DNA of 64,000 bases from Diadema setosum (GCF_964275005.1 NC_092698.1:33932162-33996161), one strand, 5' to 3'; shown: positions 11,960-24,914, counted from the first letter of the stretch. The notes: generated by a model not told the origin, from the sequence alone. Translations and numbers: made by a program.

Positions 11960-14105
11960 ATACACTTAGCCAAATTCTTCAGTTTGGTTCCATGTGAGGC
12001 CACTGTTATTTTTGTGTTGGTTGAAAAGACTGTTGAATGAGAAATCACAAGCAATTAGCATGGCACATTTAGAACAAGAACACATGCATACATGTGCCCA
12101 CAGCACCACTAAATGACACATGCAATAAAATACATTACACAACTTATCAAGAGCATATCTACACTTATATAATCAAGTACATGTACAATGTATACAGTAA
12201 ACATCACTTTTGCAAATTTATTCAGAACAAATTTGCTTGATACATGGTCATTAAAAAAAACAACACAGAAGTGTCTTGAATAAGTAAGCAGACACAGTTA
12301 CACATTACAGTCAACTACATGTCATGCAATGTGTGCAGGGCAATGTATGATGAAGACTTCTACATAGAGAAGTGTCTGCTTCAGTGCTATGAAGGTACAT
12401 GTCTATAACACAATCATTGTGTATGTTATATCAGGGAGGTTGAAACTCTTTCCATCTCCCTGATTATACTCCCCTCAACAATTTGTTAGGAGAAAGCCCC
12501 ACAAAAGACATCACAGTTTATTGCGTTGATGCTTAACATGTAGAAAAATCATTAATATCTCACTAATATCTTGTGAGATCAACCTTCCTTTTTCTCTTCA
12601 CAGGCAACAGAAGTGACTAATGAGGATTGACATTATCTGAGACTAGGCAACTGAATGAATTGACTCTGGCAAAGTTTGAATGCTGAATTGTCACAGGAAC
12701 TTCTGTCTCCCTGCATACACAAATACAGCTTGCTTCATTCATGGATGCAGGGACTGGTACGGGCTTCTGGAAAATATACAGCATGGCTCATTTGACAGAG
12801 CCTTTTGATACCATGAAGTTTTACACTGTACATACCACAGTGTATACTGCTTGAATTTTGTTGCTTTGGGGAGTACGGAAAACATACCACAGTTAAACAC
12901 AATACACTATTATGCAACACTGCCTGCTTATCACACATATACATTTCAAAGAGGATGTGTAGTCACTGTGATAGCCCTGATATGCTGATTAAGACCCATC
13001 TCCCCCTTTAAATTTCATGTTTATTTTTAAACAAATGTACTGGTTGTTAGTGAATGCATAGATACAGATCATATCAATCCTTCACAAGAGTAAATGCAAT
13101 GATGAAGACCACGTAGGGAAACTGCTAGCATAAAAAATTGTGGATAATCATGAACATCTTCTTAAAAAACAATAAAACCAACAGCATGTGGTATCATTTC
13201 TGACTAACCATAAAGAGTGTTACAGTTTTTGATTGAATACTGGAAATCCACACATTGATATCACGCAATTTGATGTGTATCTGTACCAAAAATACCTAGG
13301 TACAGACTAAATTCTTTCAATTCTTTTTTGTCACAACAGATATATCAAAATGGTGTATACAATAGGTGCGATGATACAAATTAAGAGATTTCCATTTTCT
13401 CTTCACATCCAGACTTAAGATGGTAAATTTTGTATGCACTAATGTACACCATGAACAATGAGAGTGAAAGGGTACTTGCAGTACATCAAATTTATCTTGC
13501 AAGCATATTAATAGATGAAATTGCATAAAAGTTTGTTAATCTCGTTCAAGAATTAATTTTCATGATCATGGTTTGCTCTGGAATGACATCCATCATTCAT
13601 ATGAAAAAGGACAAAAGGTATCATGGATTCAAACTTTAAAAATGTGATAATGAATGTCTCATAGGAGTAGTTGTACAATATGTGTATGTCTAGAGTAATG
13701 ACATGAACTGCAAACTGCAAATATAGCATCTATCTTGTCTGCTGCAGCAGCATCTTTCTATCCAGGGTCAAATTATGCTGCTGTAATATAACTCAGTATC
13801 AAATGGACATTAGAAACCATGGAGTATTTCAATTTGTTGTGTAAATCCAACACTTCTTTCTGGACACAGGGTACCACACTGATCAGATTGGAAAAACAGA
13901 TGCAAACAGCCCATAAAAGGTTCTTTATCCAAATCAGTTCCTTGATTCTCATCAAGATAAAATAACAGAAACCTCACAGACATTGTCTGCTTCTCCTCCC
14001 TCCACCTCATGTCCACTTGGAAGACTTGACTACTTCTTGACCAAGTCTTGTATGACCACATAAGGGAATTCTCAGATATTGTCCATCATCCAGTGAGATC
14101 AGTTC
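11960..14105. other. No coding exon seen; possible long COX14 3' UTR
   Basis: There are no convincing exons on either strand. The block lies directly downstream of the COX14 stop codon on the minus strand and contains several AATAAA signals on that strand (near 13020 and 12524). Part of it may be the COX14 3' untranslated region. Confidence 0.35.
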
Positions 14106-14309
14106 CTATGACTTCGCCGCCTCTGCCTCAACTCCTCCCACTCTGTCCAAGTTGGCAGCAGTGAGCAAGGCTTTCTGCCTCTCCTTCCTTGCCTCCATCA
14201 TGTTGTAGAACCTGCTGCCAAGAACCAGCGTACCGTAGACAGTCAGTCCCACCATGCTGACTGCAAACGTCTTGTAGGCCAAGTCGGCAAGCTTCTTCCC
14301 CGACGACAT
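14106..14309 (-). CDS. COX14: COX14, cytochrome c oxidase assembly factor
   Basis: A single coding exon of 67 residues. The N-terminus MSSGKKLADLAYKTF matches human COX14 (MPTGKQLADIGYKTF, 57 residues) almost position for position. It is followed by one hydrophobic segment at about residues 13-32 and a basic 'RKERQK' tail, the known single-pass layout of this inner-membrane protein. COX14 binds newly made COX1 and promotes cytochrome c oxidase assembly in mitochondria. The C-terminal 20 residues (to EAEAAKS) extend beyond the human protein. The leader is spliced: a polypyrimidine-CAG acceptor gives an exon beginning at 14426, and a GTAAGT donor lies at 15085. The gene is head to head with IQCB1. 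Confidence 0.9.
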   Translation of the reverse strand: MSSGKKLADLAYKTFAVSMVGLTVYGTLVLGSRFYNMMEARKERQKALLTAANLDRVGGVEAEAAKS

Positions 14310-15085
14310 ACTTATGGTCAGTTTTATGACCTAAGTGGAGCTGGACAGACCAAAATCAGACGAGATGCAGATCAATGCTCGCAGCAATGCTTGTTGTCTG
14401 TTATCTTTCATTCAGCATCAATAAACCTGTGGAAAATAAATACAAAAACAGATACCGGTAGTTACTTTCAAACACGAGTATTTTCCTGGTCTACTCCAAT
14501 GTCTTCCAACACCTCTTAAGTTACAAAAATATGGGGACCCCATATTGCCACTAGTATGAACACCACTGATAATCTACATGAACAGATTGTTGTGCATCTT
14601 CTTCAGCTACAGCACATACACTGTAGTACATTCTATAATCAGGGAGGTGCAAGTTTCAGCACAAATTACAGCTGTTTCATTGTTTGTACTACTGAAGCTG
14701 AATCAGTGAATGTACGAATGAAGACGGGGTAAAATTTTACTTTATTTTAGATCTAAAACTGTTGTAAAATCAAACATGCGTAGACCCTAGTTACTGCTAG
14801 CTACATTAGTTAGAAATTATATAATTTCGACTTCAGACTGTAAATTTTTCTTTCTTCAGTAAAATTTAATAGATCTACAATTTCACACACAAACAAGCAC
14901 ACTAGACCTAACAATTAATAGCTGATGCCTGATGGTGCGGTAAAATTACATAAATGTGGCAGATAAAGTAAAAGGCCGAAAATATATGAAGAACAAGAGT
15001 AAAATACCTTAGCTATTTCGGTTTTTTTTAATCAAAGAAGAACAATAAAACGCCCTAAAAAGTTGTGTTAAAGGTAAAGACTTAC

Positions 15086-15530
15086 AGTAGACCTAGATTC
15101 TATCTGTTTAGCGGAAGGCACAGGCCACAGCTCAGAGCAGAGTAGCGCGTATCCACAGCAGCTAGCATGCAGTGCGGTGAAGTTATGAAGTGGGGATTGA
15201 GCTGCTATAGTATTACAATGTACTGTACACTGTGCATGCATTGCATGTGTACATAACCTGTTACATAATCACTGGAGCAAGCTGTGTAGGACTCACAAAG
15301 AAAGCTAACAACCATATCTTTCTATGTATTGTAGGTCCATTATAATTTTTACAATGCAATGAAAAAAGGAAGCATGGAAAAGAATTCATTATTTTATTTA
15401 AACTATAAATGAATGTATCATTTTTGACAATTACTGAACGAGCCACATTGTTTACAACAACTTGAAAGGTTCGGATTCCCACAGCGAATAGGATCAGAAT
15501 TTTGCTGTTTTCCCTTCTTAATATCCAACA
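15086..15530. promoter_or_regulatory. Likely shared COX14/IQCB1 promoter interval
   Basis: The 5' leader exon of COX14 (minus strand, ending at a GTAAGT donor at 15086/15085) and the IQCB1 start codon at 15531 are less than 450 bp apart and point away from each other. No intervening gene is possible, so the region must hold both promoters. No TATA box was identified; start sites are not known. Confidence 0.5.
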
Positions 15531-18500
15531 ATGGCAGAAAATGATCCATTAGAAGATAAAAGGGTTGAAGATTTAGCATCACATCTAGCAGAAACTACTG
15601 ATAGGAATGTCCCAAACCTTCTGCTCGCTCTACAAGGTAACGTGAGATTATGATATATTCTGTAGTCCCAACTGTTGAGAACGCTGTAGGTCGATCATAG
15701 GACTCGCTGCAGCTGCTCTGCCGATTAGTATCTAAACCGCACCGGCGGAGTCGCGTCGCGCGCGTCGCGTCGTGGCGACCCCAACACGTTCATTACTTAC
15801 TTGTTTACTTGGAGTTTACTTGGATGTAGAGACGTAAAGCGTTGCTTATTTGCCCCTCCAGGTTTCGCTATCCCTCTGATATGGGCTGTACTTTAGATTC
15901 AGACAAAAGCAAAGTAAATTTTATTTCACTTCGGGAAACCCACTCACAAGGGGGGCCCCTCCTTATAAGTAACCCGTCCCCCTTATAAGTAACCCCGTCC
16001 CCCTTATAAGTAACCCCCGGGGCACCCCTTATAAGGAGTCTCCACGCTTTTTTGCAATGCAACGCGAAAATGAAAGGACTGCGGCAATTCGCTTGATTAT
16101 GTCCATAAAGCTTCACAAGTTTCCTAGTTACTCACGAAATTTGAGCAAAATCGGTTTGAGGCATCATATCTAAAATCATGGATTTAAATGCGATGTCAAA
16201 CGACCCATGCGAGTGCTGAAATGCGAGCGATTACTGGCGGGAGTGTCGCCAGGCGCGGCGGCGCGGCAATGCTTGAGTGCAGACGTGGCGACTGAGTACG
16301 GAGGTCAGTCGCCACGTCTGCACTCAAACATTGCCGCGCCGCCGCGCCTGGCGACACTCACGCCAGTAATCGCTCGCATTTCAGCATTCGCATGGGTCGT
16401 TTGACATCGCATTTAAATCCATGATTTTAGATATGATGCCTCAAACCGATTTTGCTCAAATTTCGTGAGTAACTAGGAAACTTGTGAAGCTTTATGGACA
16501 TAATCAAGCGAATTGCCGCAGTCCTTTCATTTTCGCGTTGCATTGCAAAAAAGCGTGGAGACTCCTTATAAGGGGTGCCCCGGGGGTTACTTATAAGGGG
16601 GACGGGGTTACTTATAAGGGGGACGGGTTACTTATAAGGAGGGGCCCCCCTTGTGAGTGGGTTTCCCGAACTGATTTAGACCTAGGCCCTAGGCTAGAGT
16701 CTATAGTCTATGTCTTGATATTGCACTATGTAAATTCAATGAAATTTGACATGACAGCCACAAGCACTGAGCAGGTTGACGCCCTTTAATTGTTTAGTCT
16801 TTTAGAGAATACAACGGCAACAATATTCAACTTAAAGTTTAATTCCCATTTTTAATATGTTACTATTTCGTAAAGGGGGCCTACGTTAAGACTCCAAATG
16901 GGAATTTACAATCTGTAGTTGAATAATGTTGCCATTGTATTCTCTAGGAGACCAACAAATAAAAGGCGTTGACCTGCTTTGACATTTGTAAAATGGCATG
17001 ATACAAGTATAAACAAACTCACAACATTTTTTTTGGCAGAACTTGATAGTAAATTTACACTCTTTGATCCTATTGAAAAAAAAAATAAAATTCAGTCCTT
17101 TTTGTCCTTCACTAACACAGATTGCGGATTAGAAATAGAATGTTATCCCCAGATCAGGCTCAGTTTGTTTTCATGTTCATACATAGTCTATGTCATGATG
17201 TGTCATTGTGTATTGTATCAAGAAATTCCATCTTTCTCGCGTCATAACCCAAACTCCATACATCAGCAGAAGAGATCATATAGTTCTACTCATACTCTGT
17301 GTCCCTGAAGCAAATTCTGCTTTTATCCCCAAACCACTTGCATAGTTGCAATCGCATCTGTACCTGCTACATACCAGCCATGGCAGTTACTGCCTCAACA
17401 GACAAGTGCTTCTTTCCAAGAGGTTATCCTTCCTGTCATCAGGAGGTTGAAACCTCCAGTGGATTGCTTCCATGGTGCTTTAAATTTTACAGGAGAATTT
17501 ATAGTGTGCACATCACTGTCTTTATTATATTGAAATAGAAATGCTACAATATATTGACTGCACCATCATATCACCTACTGTTACTGCACCTCCCATCCCA
17601 GTTGGAAAGAGCTGCTTCAGGGATTATCTCATCAAGATTCATTGCTAAGGTTTCAAGATGAATTAATGATAATGTCTTTTTTTAAATGATTTCCCAATCA
17701 ATCATGATACCTACAATGAACATCATGTGGTTACCTATCCTATGGTACAATCCTGTAAGTATTAAACAGAGCCCTAATTATGCCTCTGTATTTCAGTTCC
17801 AGATTTCATTTCCTTCTTGAAATGGCTGGATCATGTCCTGCAAAGTGATTTCCTAAATGAATTTGTAGGGCTCATTTTCCAGCATCTGTCCTATCACCCT
17901 ATTTGTAAATCCTGAATTTGCCTTTCTCTCTTTTACCGTGTATGCACAATGTAGATATTCTTGACAGTGTTGTACCAGGATCCCAAAGAGCAGAGAAGAT
18001 AAAGAAGGAAATCTGGAACTATGAGTTGCTGCAGAGTGTTCTGATAGCTCTGAGGCAAGACTTCTCACAGATCAATGGAAAGTGGAACACAGCAGCTGCA
18101 CTGGCCAAAATCCTTGCGTGAGTGACAAACGTAATAATAGCTAACATCAACTCCTCGATGGTTGGGACTGTAATTTGAAGTGGCAAAAAAGGGGGAAAAA
18201 AAGAAAAGAAAGACACATTAACATCTAAAGCCTCGACACCAACACAGATTTGGTCTTCATGATAGGTACATGTATTGCACGTCTTTGTGTGTACATGATG
18301 TTCATTGTTTAGACAAATGTCAGTTTTATATTACACTGTACATGCATGAAACAAGTAAAAGCTGTGCAAACATAATGAGGCCAGATCAGCATTGAAACTA
18401 TACATTTATTTAGTGGCCCCAGTGTCAGAGATGAAGAAAATCCTGTTAAGTATTCCAGTGTGTTCCAGTAATTGTACACATTGCTTCAATAGAGTACATA

Positions 18501-21500
18501 CATGCTAGTGTTTACTGTTATCAAGTTTTCTAGAATGTTCTGTGTTGTTAGTTGATAACTGCATTCAGTTTGATTCAGCTGATAATCTAGAGAGAGGAAA
18601 AGTTTTGGAGAATAGATTACTACTGTCACCACTGCCAAAGAAGTCAATCAATATATAGTAGAAGTACAAAGTAGGTCAGTTTGTATGGTGTTTGTTAGTT
18701 GTCATTTTTCCCCACTAGAAGTAAGTTTTCACCAACTGCTTTCCCATTCCAGGCATTGCTCTGTTGGGCTAGACCCTCCTGACTCCCATGAGTTCCATGC
18801 CATCTTTCTACCAGAGGCAGCAGAAAGGCTTATCATCCTGTCACGCAATATCCAGCATCGCTACTGCAAGATCCCAGAGAAAACCTTGACCCTCAAAGAT
18901 GACTTGATAGGCAACTTCAAGGAGGTGATTGAATCTCTACAATGGCTTTACAGTGGACACCTCTTCCTCACAACCAATGGTAAGCAACCAAAATGATACC
19001 TGCAGCTCCACTCTTGAATTGCACAAATGCACTTTTTAAAGGATAGTATAGGACAATATACCAGCAGATTTTTTTAAATTTATTGTTTCTATTTTTATTT
19101 ATTTTGTTTTTCACTGTGGTATGCTTAATGTAATTATCATCAGTTATGCCATCTTTCATGAAAGCTTAACTCGCTGAGTTTAAAAATTGTTTCACTAATC
19201 AATCTATATGTAAAAGATATAGTATTTCCATCTGTCTCTGCCTACAGTGCTGAGGTCGAATTACCTGTTGCAGATGTTGATCACGGATGACAGAGAAACT
19301 AGTGTCACGCTGCTGGGATTGATTCAGAGTGCAGTGAGAGTGAACTCGTGAGTTTGAATTACCTCTTTATTTTTCGTGATGACAATGAAGTTTATTGCTG
19401 AATTAGGCCAATGTCACAGTGACATTTTATTGACAAGAAGGGTTTGTCATATGTTCTAAATTGTCGGGAAACCAGAGTCGTCATCTTTGGCATTATTACA
19501 CTCTTCAGATGTTATTGAGAGTGAGTGATAAGAAGAAGTGTGCTAGGCCCTTGCTCTTAGGAGTGCTTGTCTTACAGATATCCCTTTTATGTGCTTTTTG
19601 TGTACATGTTGTTGGGTTCTCTTTACCAGAAAGAATTCACATTTTGATATTGAATTGCTAGTTGGTAGGTTCCCGTTTTCTATCATGATGAAAATAAAAT
19701 GAATTGTATCACAGAGGGATATTGCCCTTCAAAATATAAATTACATCAATGTGCTGTGCGTATAAAACAAAAGAACAATATCAAAAGGAATTAAGTAGAA
19801 ACATCATTTATCACCACACCACTATTAACTGCACTTCAGCAGTTTTCTGTGAAAATGAAAATAAACCAGCATTTAATGATCTTTTCTACACTATTTCCAA
19901 TGCTGTCAGAGTGGTGCTGAATACGCTTGATGAGAAGGTTGTGCACAGTCTCCTGGATGAAATCGTCTTCAAATTGTCGGCCTTCAATGATGCAGAGATT
20001 GGAGCGGCAGCTACAAGAACACTTGTCAACATTGCAGCCAGCCATGAAGCCCTTATCAAGTTGTTGTACACAAGATACAAGTGGGTAAAACTGAAGCCTC
20101 TCCATTCAGTGTACCGAGCAGGGAGAAATATGATTATCTATATAGTATTGTTACATTGAGGCATAAGTCTGTATAGTGAAGTTCAAAGAAGCATGGTTCA
20201 TTAATGCAAGCAAGAGTTGTAATCTGAGAATATATGGTTCATTGATTAGCAGTAACTGAAGTTTTAACTATTTGTATGATTATTTGTATTTGTAGCATAA
20301 TAGTATGGCAAGTTAGAGCTTTAATTTCTGATACATTGCTTAGCTCATGTTTGATATTTCAGGGAGTTGATGATCTGTGGTTTGTTACAGGGGATTGAGA
20401 CCTCTGTTGAGTCGCTGGACGGGTCGAGGATTTGGTCGCGATCTTAAACGCCTTCTGTCTCTTCTTGATGCAGGGTCAGCACAACAGGCTGAACTACAGG
20501 TGTGCATAAACTCATTGCCTTTGTCAGGAATCATGTTTCCCGGGACACCTTTTCAATTTACTATAAACTTTGAATGAGGAAATTTTTCTGATTTCATCAA
20601 TACTTGACTCCGTGCAGAGAAAATTCAGATACTTTGGCACTGTTGCTTTCATGATGGAAACCATCTAAATAGATTTTTCTTTTTTTTTAAACTGTAATGT
20701 TAATATTATTTCAGCATGGAAAGGTAGGCTTTTCTTATTCCATACACTTCTCTTTTCTCTTGAGGACACAGTAGGCTGTGGGTATTTGTTTACATGAAGG
20801 CCACCATTTTCTGTCAGGCATGTGAGTTCAGTAATGCAGTACTGCATGTTTTCCATTGTAAGTTATGACTTACATACCTGTTGCAAACATTAATGTGGCT
20901 TTTTGCAAGTAGTGATTATACACGACATTATGCTATGCCCATGATCATTGTTATATGTTTGAATGATTCTTTGACCTTTTTTTTTTTCCTGGCAGAGATT
21001 ACATCGGGCAGCCACCACCATACAGGCAATATGGCGAGGAATTCTACAGAGGAGAAAGCTGAAGAAAGCCAAACGGGGCATGTCCACACTCCAGAGGACT
21101 TACAGGTGGAGCATTCATGTTCCTATTCAGTAGAAATCTGTTTGGCAGTTAAAGTGATAATTATGAACTGACTTCACAAATGTCTTGATGTGGGGGGGGG
21201 GGGGGTGGATTACCTGTGAAAGTTTCCCAGAGAAGGCACAGAGATAAAGGCCTTATGATTTGAAAGGAGCAGAACATAGCCATAAAATGATGGCAAATCA
21301 CATTCATTCGCTTGCAAGTCTGCATGTAGAAAGTGGTCCCAGAGAGAAGCCAGTTTTTTAAAGGGATTGTACAATTTCGGTTGAGGTGAGGCTTCAGATT
21401 TCCAACATTTTTTGATGATTTAGAGAGATAATTAGAAAACTCTCATGAAATATAAAAGAGCATATACAATGTAATTCTAAGGGGAATTCAACATATATTT

Positions 21501-22693
21501 GCTGAAAATTGGTTTTGAAATGGCCGATATCCAAAATAAAACAATCGTAATGAAAGGTGGGGCCCACCTTTATTAGGATCGCTTTGTTTAACTTTGTCTT
21601 TGGATATCTCGGCCATTTCAGAACCAATTTTCAGCAAATAAACTCTGAATTCCTCTAGAATTGTATGCTCTTTAACATGTTACAGAGTGGTTTCTAAGTA
21701 TCTTGCAAAAAGTTAAAAGCTGAATCCTCACCTCAACCAATACTATGGCATCCCTTAAAATCTTATTCAGTGGTCAGGATATCCCATTTAAGGTACTCTC
21801 ATAAACCTATAACTGTTCAATACAATCTTATTTCTGTTTATATAGACAAAAGAAGGAGGAAAAGTCGAGGGTGCATGAGTACGAGAAAGAGCAGAGGGAG
21901 CTCCAACATCAGCTGCTGATGGCAAGAAGAAAGGCCATCCGTGAGACAAGGCAGAAACAGCTGGACATGATCAGTGCCATGCACCCAGGTACAGCCAACT
22001 TCAGATACGGATTAAGCTATTTGATCATTTTTTTTTTTAAATTTCAGATTCAGAGTTCAATAAAAACAATAAATATGTAAAATATTTTGTGACATTGTAG
22101 ACACACTATAAAATTTCCAATTAAACTGGATATCAGAAAATCATCCTCCATGGCATTCTATATCAACATCATGATTGAAAGGTATCTGTTGAGTTTACTG
22201 TGACATGAACAAAAAAGCTGTTTTTATTTTTAGATACTGACAAGCTAAATATCCATATGAAGAAAAAAATGTCTCACAAATTTGACTGCTAAAGAACCTA
22301 AATCATTTTATCACAAAGATATTTATATTTCATCATTTCGATTAGATTTTTTTTAGATACTGACAAGCTAAATATCCATATGAAGACAAGATAAATATCC
22401 ATATGAAGAAAAAAATGTCTCACAAATTTGACTGCTAAAGAACCTAAATCATTTTATCACAAAGATATTTATATTTCATCATTTCGATTATTCTTCAGCT
22501 GATGTGAACAAGTACCTAGCCTTGTCACAAATCCAGAGTGCAATAAGAATTCAGGCCCGGTGGCGAGGGGTGTTGGAGAGACGTAAGCTTGGTCTTCGTA
22601 AGGCATCTGCTCTCCAGGTCAAGGCAGCAATTACTATCCAGAGACATGTAAGTTTGGTGGTGCATGCAATAGCACAAGCTATTTGTATGTATG

Positions 22694-22730
<37 letters not shown>

Positions 22731-24914
22731 ATCAGAGTGAGTGTATGTGTATATGTTTCTGGATAATATTATGTGTGTTAACTTTTGATTTCATCACTAT
22801 TGTTTTTAACATATAATGTAATTCGTTGACAACTGACAAGCCATGAGCCATAGAAAGTAATTTCCAGTTTATTTTGAAAACAGAACCAATTCTTCTATAA
22901 TCATTGAAACACTGTATCAGTGAACATAAATGCTACAAAGCTGTGTTTTTGTTACAGGATGAAGTCACCTCTGTTCATTGTTTTACCTCTCCCTGCTCAG
23001 GTGAGGAGATTTCTTAAAAAGCAAGAAGAGAAGAGGAAAGAACCATTTCTATGGCAACCCCCTCCAGGCCTGGATGATGAGAGGCGCGTAGAACTGCAGA
23101 GAGAAATTGATGAGAAACGCAACAAGGAAAAGGTGAAGTACTACATACAATAAGAGAGCACTGGGAAAGAAAATTAAATTACATTATTGTGACATTTTTT
23201 TCTTTTTTTTCAAGAAGAAAAAGCCATCCTAATTTTGATCTTCTCTTCCTCCTCCTCCTTCTTCTCCTCCTCCTCTACTACCACCACCATCCTCTTTCCC
23301 CAGCCCAAAGAGTTGAGCCGTGAAGCCCAAGAAGAGCTCCACCAGCAGGCCCAGGAGATGCTGCTGAGGTATGTGGCCTTCCGGGCCCAGCACCGCAAGA
23401 ACTACCAGAGGAGAGAGGCTCTCCTTGCTGCTCTCAACACCGATGCAGACCTGCTCACCAGTGAGTTGTCACAAAGAAGTTTTATTTAGGGTTATGAGTT
23501 TTCTTCAGTCTGTCTCCCTCTGTAAAAATTAAAATTGTAAGATTGCAACTGCTGATCTTATAATCTTAGTTGCGATCATACAGTTTTCATTTGTACAGAG
23601 GGAGACAAACCGAAGAAAACTCATACCTCATATCTTCACCCCTCTGCTTTAATAATCTCTTGCTTTCAAGTTTTATTTTATTGATGATTTGTAGTCAAGG
23701 GTGATAGAATGAATTTAATATTAAATTGGTGCTGTGATGAAATGTTTCAATGTTGGAACTAGCTTACCTCTGCAAATCCTTCCAACAAAAATGACACTTG
23801 TATTATCTTACAATAGATTTACTAGTAGGCTTCTTCCAACCTGTAGTGATTTGCTGGCTAGCTTTCGTCCACTCCTGTGGTTGGTAGAAGCCTATATCTC
23901 CTATTGTACGATCTCCCCAACTGATGAGTTTTCTGCATCATTGTATATGCGCTGTATCTTGTTCCTTTGAGTGCCATACACTTTTTGTATACATTTTGCC
24001 CATGTTCCGGATACAGGGATGTTTGCTTGACAAATTGTTGTTTAGTCACAGTTAGCTGATTTCATTATCAACATCCTCTCCTCAATGCTGAGATTCAGGT
24101 CAAAATTACTGTGCAAGAAGAAGGATGAAGGATGTTTTCAGTTCTCTTTTGTAGGTATTAGTACCCTCTACATAATACCATACAGCATACATTGTAGTGT
24201 AACCTATCCCATTGATGTCTTGCACAGCAGGGCCCTATTTCAGGAAAGATGTTAGGATAGCAATTCTTGCTGGAATGGCAACTTCCCATACTGACAGCCA
24301 ATCAGGAAGCAGGACTCCTGTCATTACCGTTACACTAACCATTGCAGCAAGAGTTGCTATTGTAGCAATTTTTAAATGAAATGGAGCCCTGGTGTGTTTA
24401 TTTTTTTGTTTATGTATTTCATAGTAGAGAACACGTATGGGTGAAGAAATAAATGGCATAAGCCAATTACACATTTCTTATAACATCGCCATATTGGCAT
24501 TCTGGCAAGACATGCACAGAACTTTCCCATTTCCATGAATCTTTTACATTGTTTGTCATGGTCTGTGTTATCGTTTTGTCTTGTGCTTACCCACCGTGTT
24601 GTTTACCTACACTCTGTATACATGTGCATCGTACTTGTTATGTTGTAACGTAGCATGTGAACCCTATCAATATAAAAGGTTTCTCTTCTCATGCACATTC
24701 ATTCTAATCAGACGCACCCAAAGTGGATGTTGCCTCCAATCGTGATGTCTACACATTCACCAGCCACTCGGCACCCATTGCGGCCAAGGCACTGGCCAAT
24801 CACAGAGAGGAACTCCAGTTGCTACGGCAACCATGGTGGCGGAAACTTCACATAGAGGAGAAGACGGATGATGAGATAGCAGAAGAGTACGACACAGAGT
24901 TCAAGATTCTCTAG
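15531..24914 (+). CDS. IQCB1: IQCB1 / nephrocystin-5, IQ calmodulin-binding ciliary protein
   Basis: Twelve coding exons join in phase: 15531-15636, 17955-18117, 18753-18979, 19248-19347, 19910-20080, 20391-20499, 20996-21105, 21846-21988, 22499-22647, 23001-23132, 23304-23460 and 24712-24914, giving 589 residues (human 598). All junctions are GT-AG. Matches to human IQCB1 run throughout: HCSVGLDPPD (human HCCVGLEPGE), LLDEIVFKL (human ILDEVIFKL), YKGLRPLLS (human YKGLRRLLS) and QPWWRKL near the end (human APWWKKL). The N-terminal half is alpha-helical repeat-like. IQ motifs lie at about residues 299-320 (TTIQAIWRG) and 391-410 (AIRIQARWRG), with a third IQ-like site at about 418-436. NPHP5 sits at the ciliary transition zone and centrosome with CEP290 and calmodulin and supports BBSome function; human mutations cause Senior-Loken syndrome. 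The gene looks intact. Confidence 0.95.
15931..16669. mobile_element. Foldback DNA element with near-perfect 360-bp arms
   Basis: The element is one large palindrome. Left arm and right arm match over about 360 bp with roughly three mismatches, around a loop of about 13 bp near 16300. The ends are TCGGGAAACCC and GGGTTTCCCGA, flanked on both sides by the trinucleotide ACT (15928-15930 and 16670-16672), a 3-bp target duplication. Each arm has three short direct repeats built on CCCTTATAAGTAAC. The mirrored open frames on the two strands are a by-product of the palindrome. It lies in intron 1 of IQCB1. The arm identity indicates a young insertion or ongoing gene conversion. The superfamily is not clear. 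Confidence 0.85.
16770..16978. mobile_element. Palindromic MITE
   Basis: The ends AGCAGGTTGACGCC (16770) and GGCGTTGACCTGCT (ending 16978) are inverted, and the inverted match continues inward through the AGAGAATACAA region, covering most of the 209 bp. This is a second short nonautonomous DNA element in intron 1 of IQCB1, 100 bp from the larger foldback. No clear target duplication is seen. Confidence 0.75.
21358..21758. mobile_element. TTAA-flanked nonautonomous DNA element
   Basis: Inverted ends (TTAAAGGGATTG on the left; a reverse-complemented TTAAGGGATGCC on the right) continue into GGTTGAGGTGAGG on both sides and further imperfect inverted matches around ATTTGCTGAAAATTGG. Both ends abut TTAA, the target preferred by piggyBac-type transposases. 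It lies in intron 7 of IQCB1. The moderate arm divergence suggests an older copy. The superfamily is inferred only from the target site. Confidence 0.6.
22232..22491. repeat. Tandem duplication next to a splice acceptor
   Basis: A unit of about 123 bp starting AGATACTGACAAGCTAAATA at 22232 is repeated from 22355. The second copy carries an additional 22-bp internal duplication and runs directly into the TTCTTCAG acceptor of IQCB1 exon 9. The copies are almost identical, so the duplication is recent. Confidence 0.85.
22700..22730. repeat. (TG)n microsatellite
   Basis: About 15 TG units just downstream of the exon 9 donor of IQCB1, in its intron 9. Confidence 0.9.
23491..23636. mobile_element. 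Palindromic MITE, about 146 bp
   Basis: The segment folds on itself over almost its whole length: ATGAGTTTTCTTCAGTCTGT at the left is answered by ACAAACCGAAGAAAACTCAT at the right, and the GATTGCAACTGCTGATCTTA core is matched as well. It sits 30 bp beyond the exon 11 donor of IQCB1. The arms differ by a few transitions. Confidence 0.7.
24228..24391. mobile_element. MITE with CAGGGCCC ends
   Basis: The left end CAGGGCCCTATTTCA and right end TGAAATGGAGCCCTG are imperfect inverted repeats. Inward, AGCAATTCTTGCTG is answered by CAGCAAGAGTTGCT. Length 164 bp, in the last intron of IQCB1. The CAGGG start resembles hAT-type ends, but no 8-bp target duplication is visible, so the family is uncertain. 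Confidence 0.55.

Noticed and set aside
15868-16116. Open frames on both strands (MKLYGHNQANC...) at 15868-16116 and 16484-16789
   Set aside because: They are mirror images produced by the palindromic element and encode no known domain.
17041-17130. Exon-like frame after a TTTTTTTTGGCAG acceptor (ELDSKFTLFDPIEKK), in phase with IQCB1 exon 1
   Set aside because: It fits phase, but human IQCB1 aligns straight from exon 1 to the exon at 17955 (DILDSV...), and no donor or homology supports the extra piece.
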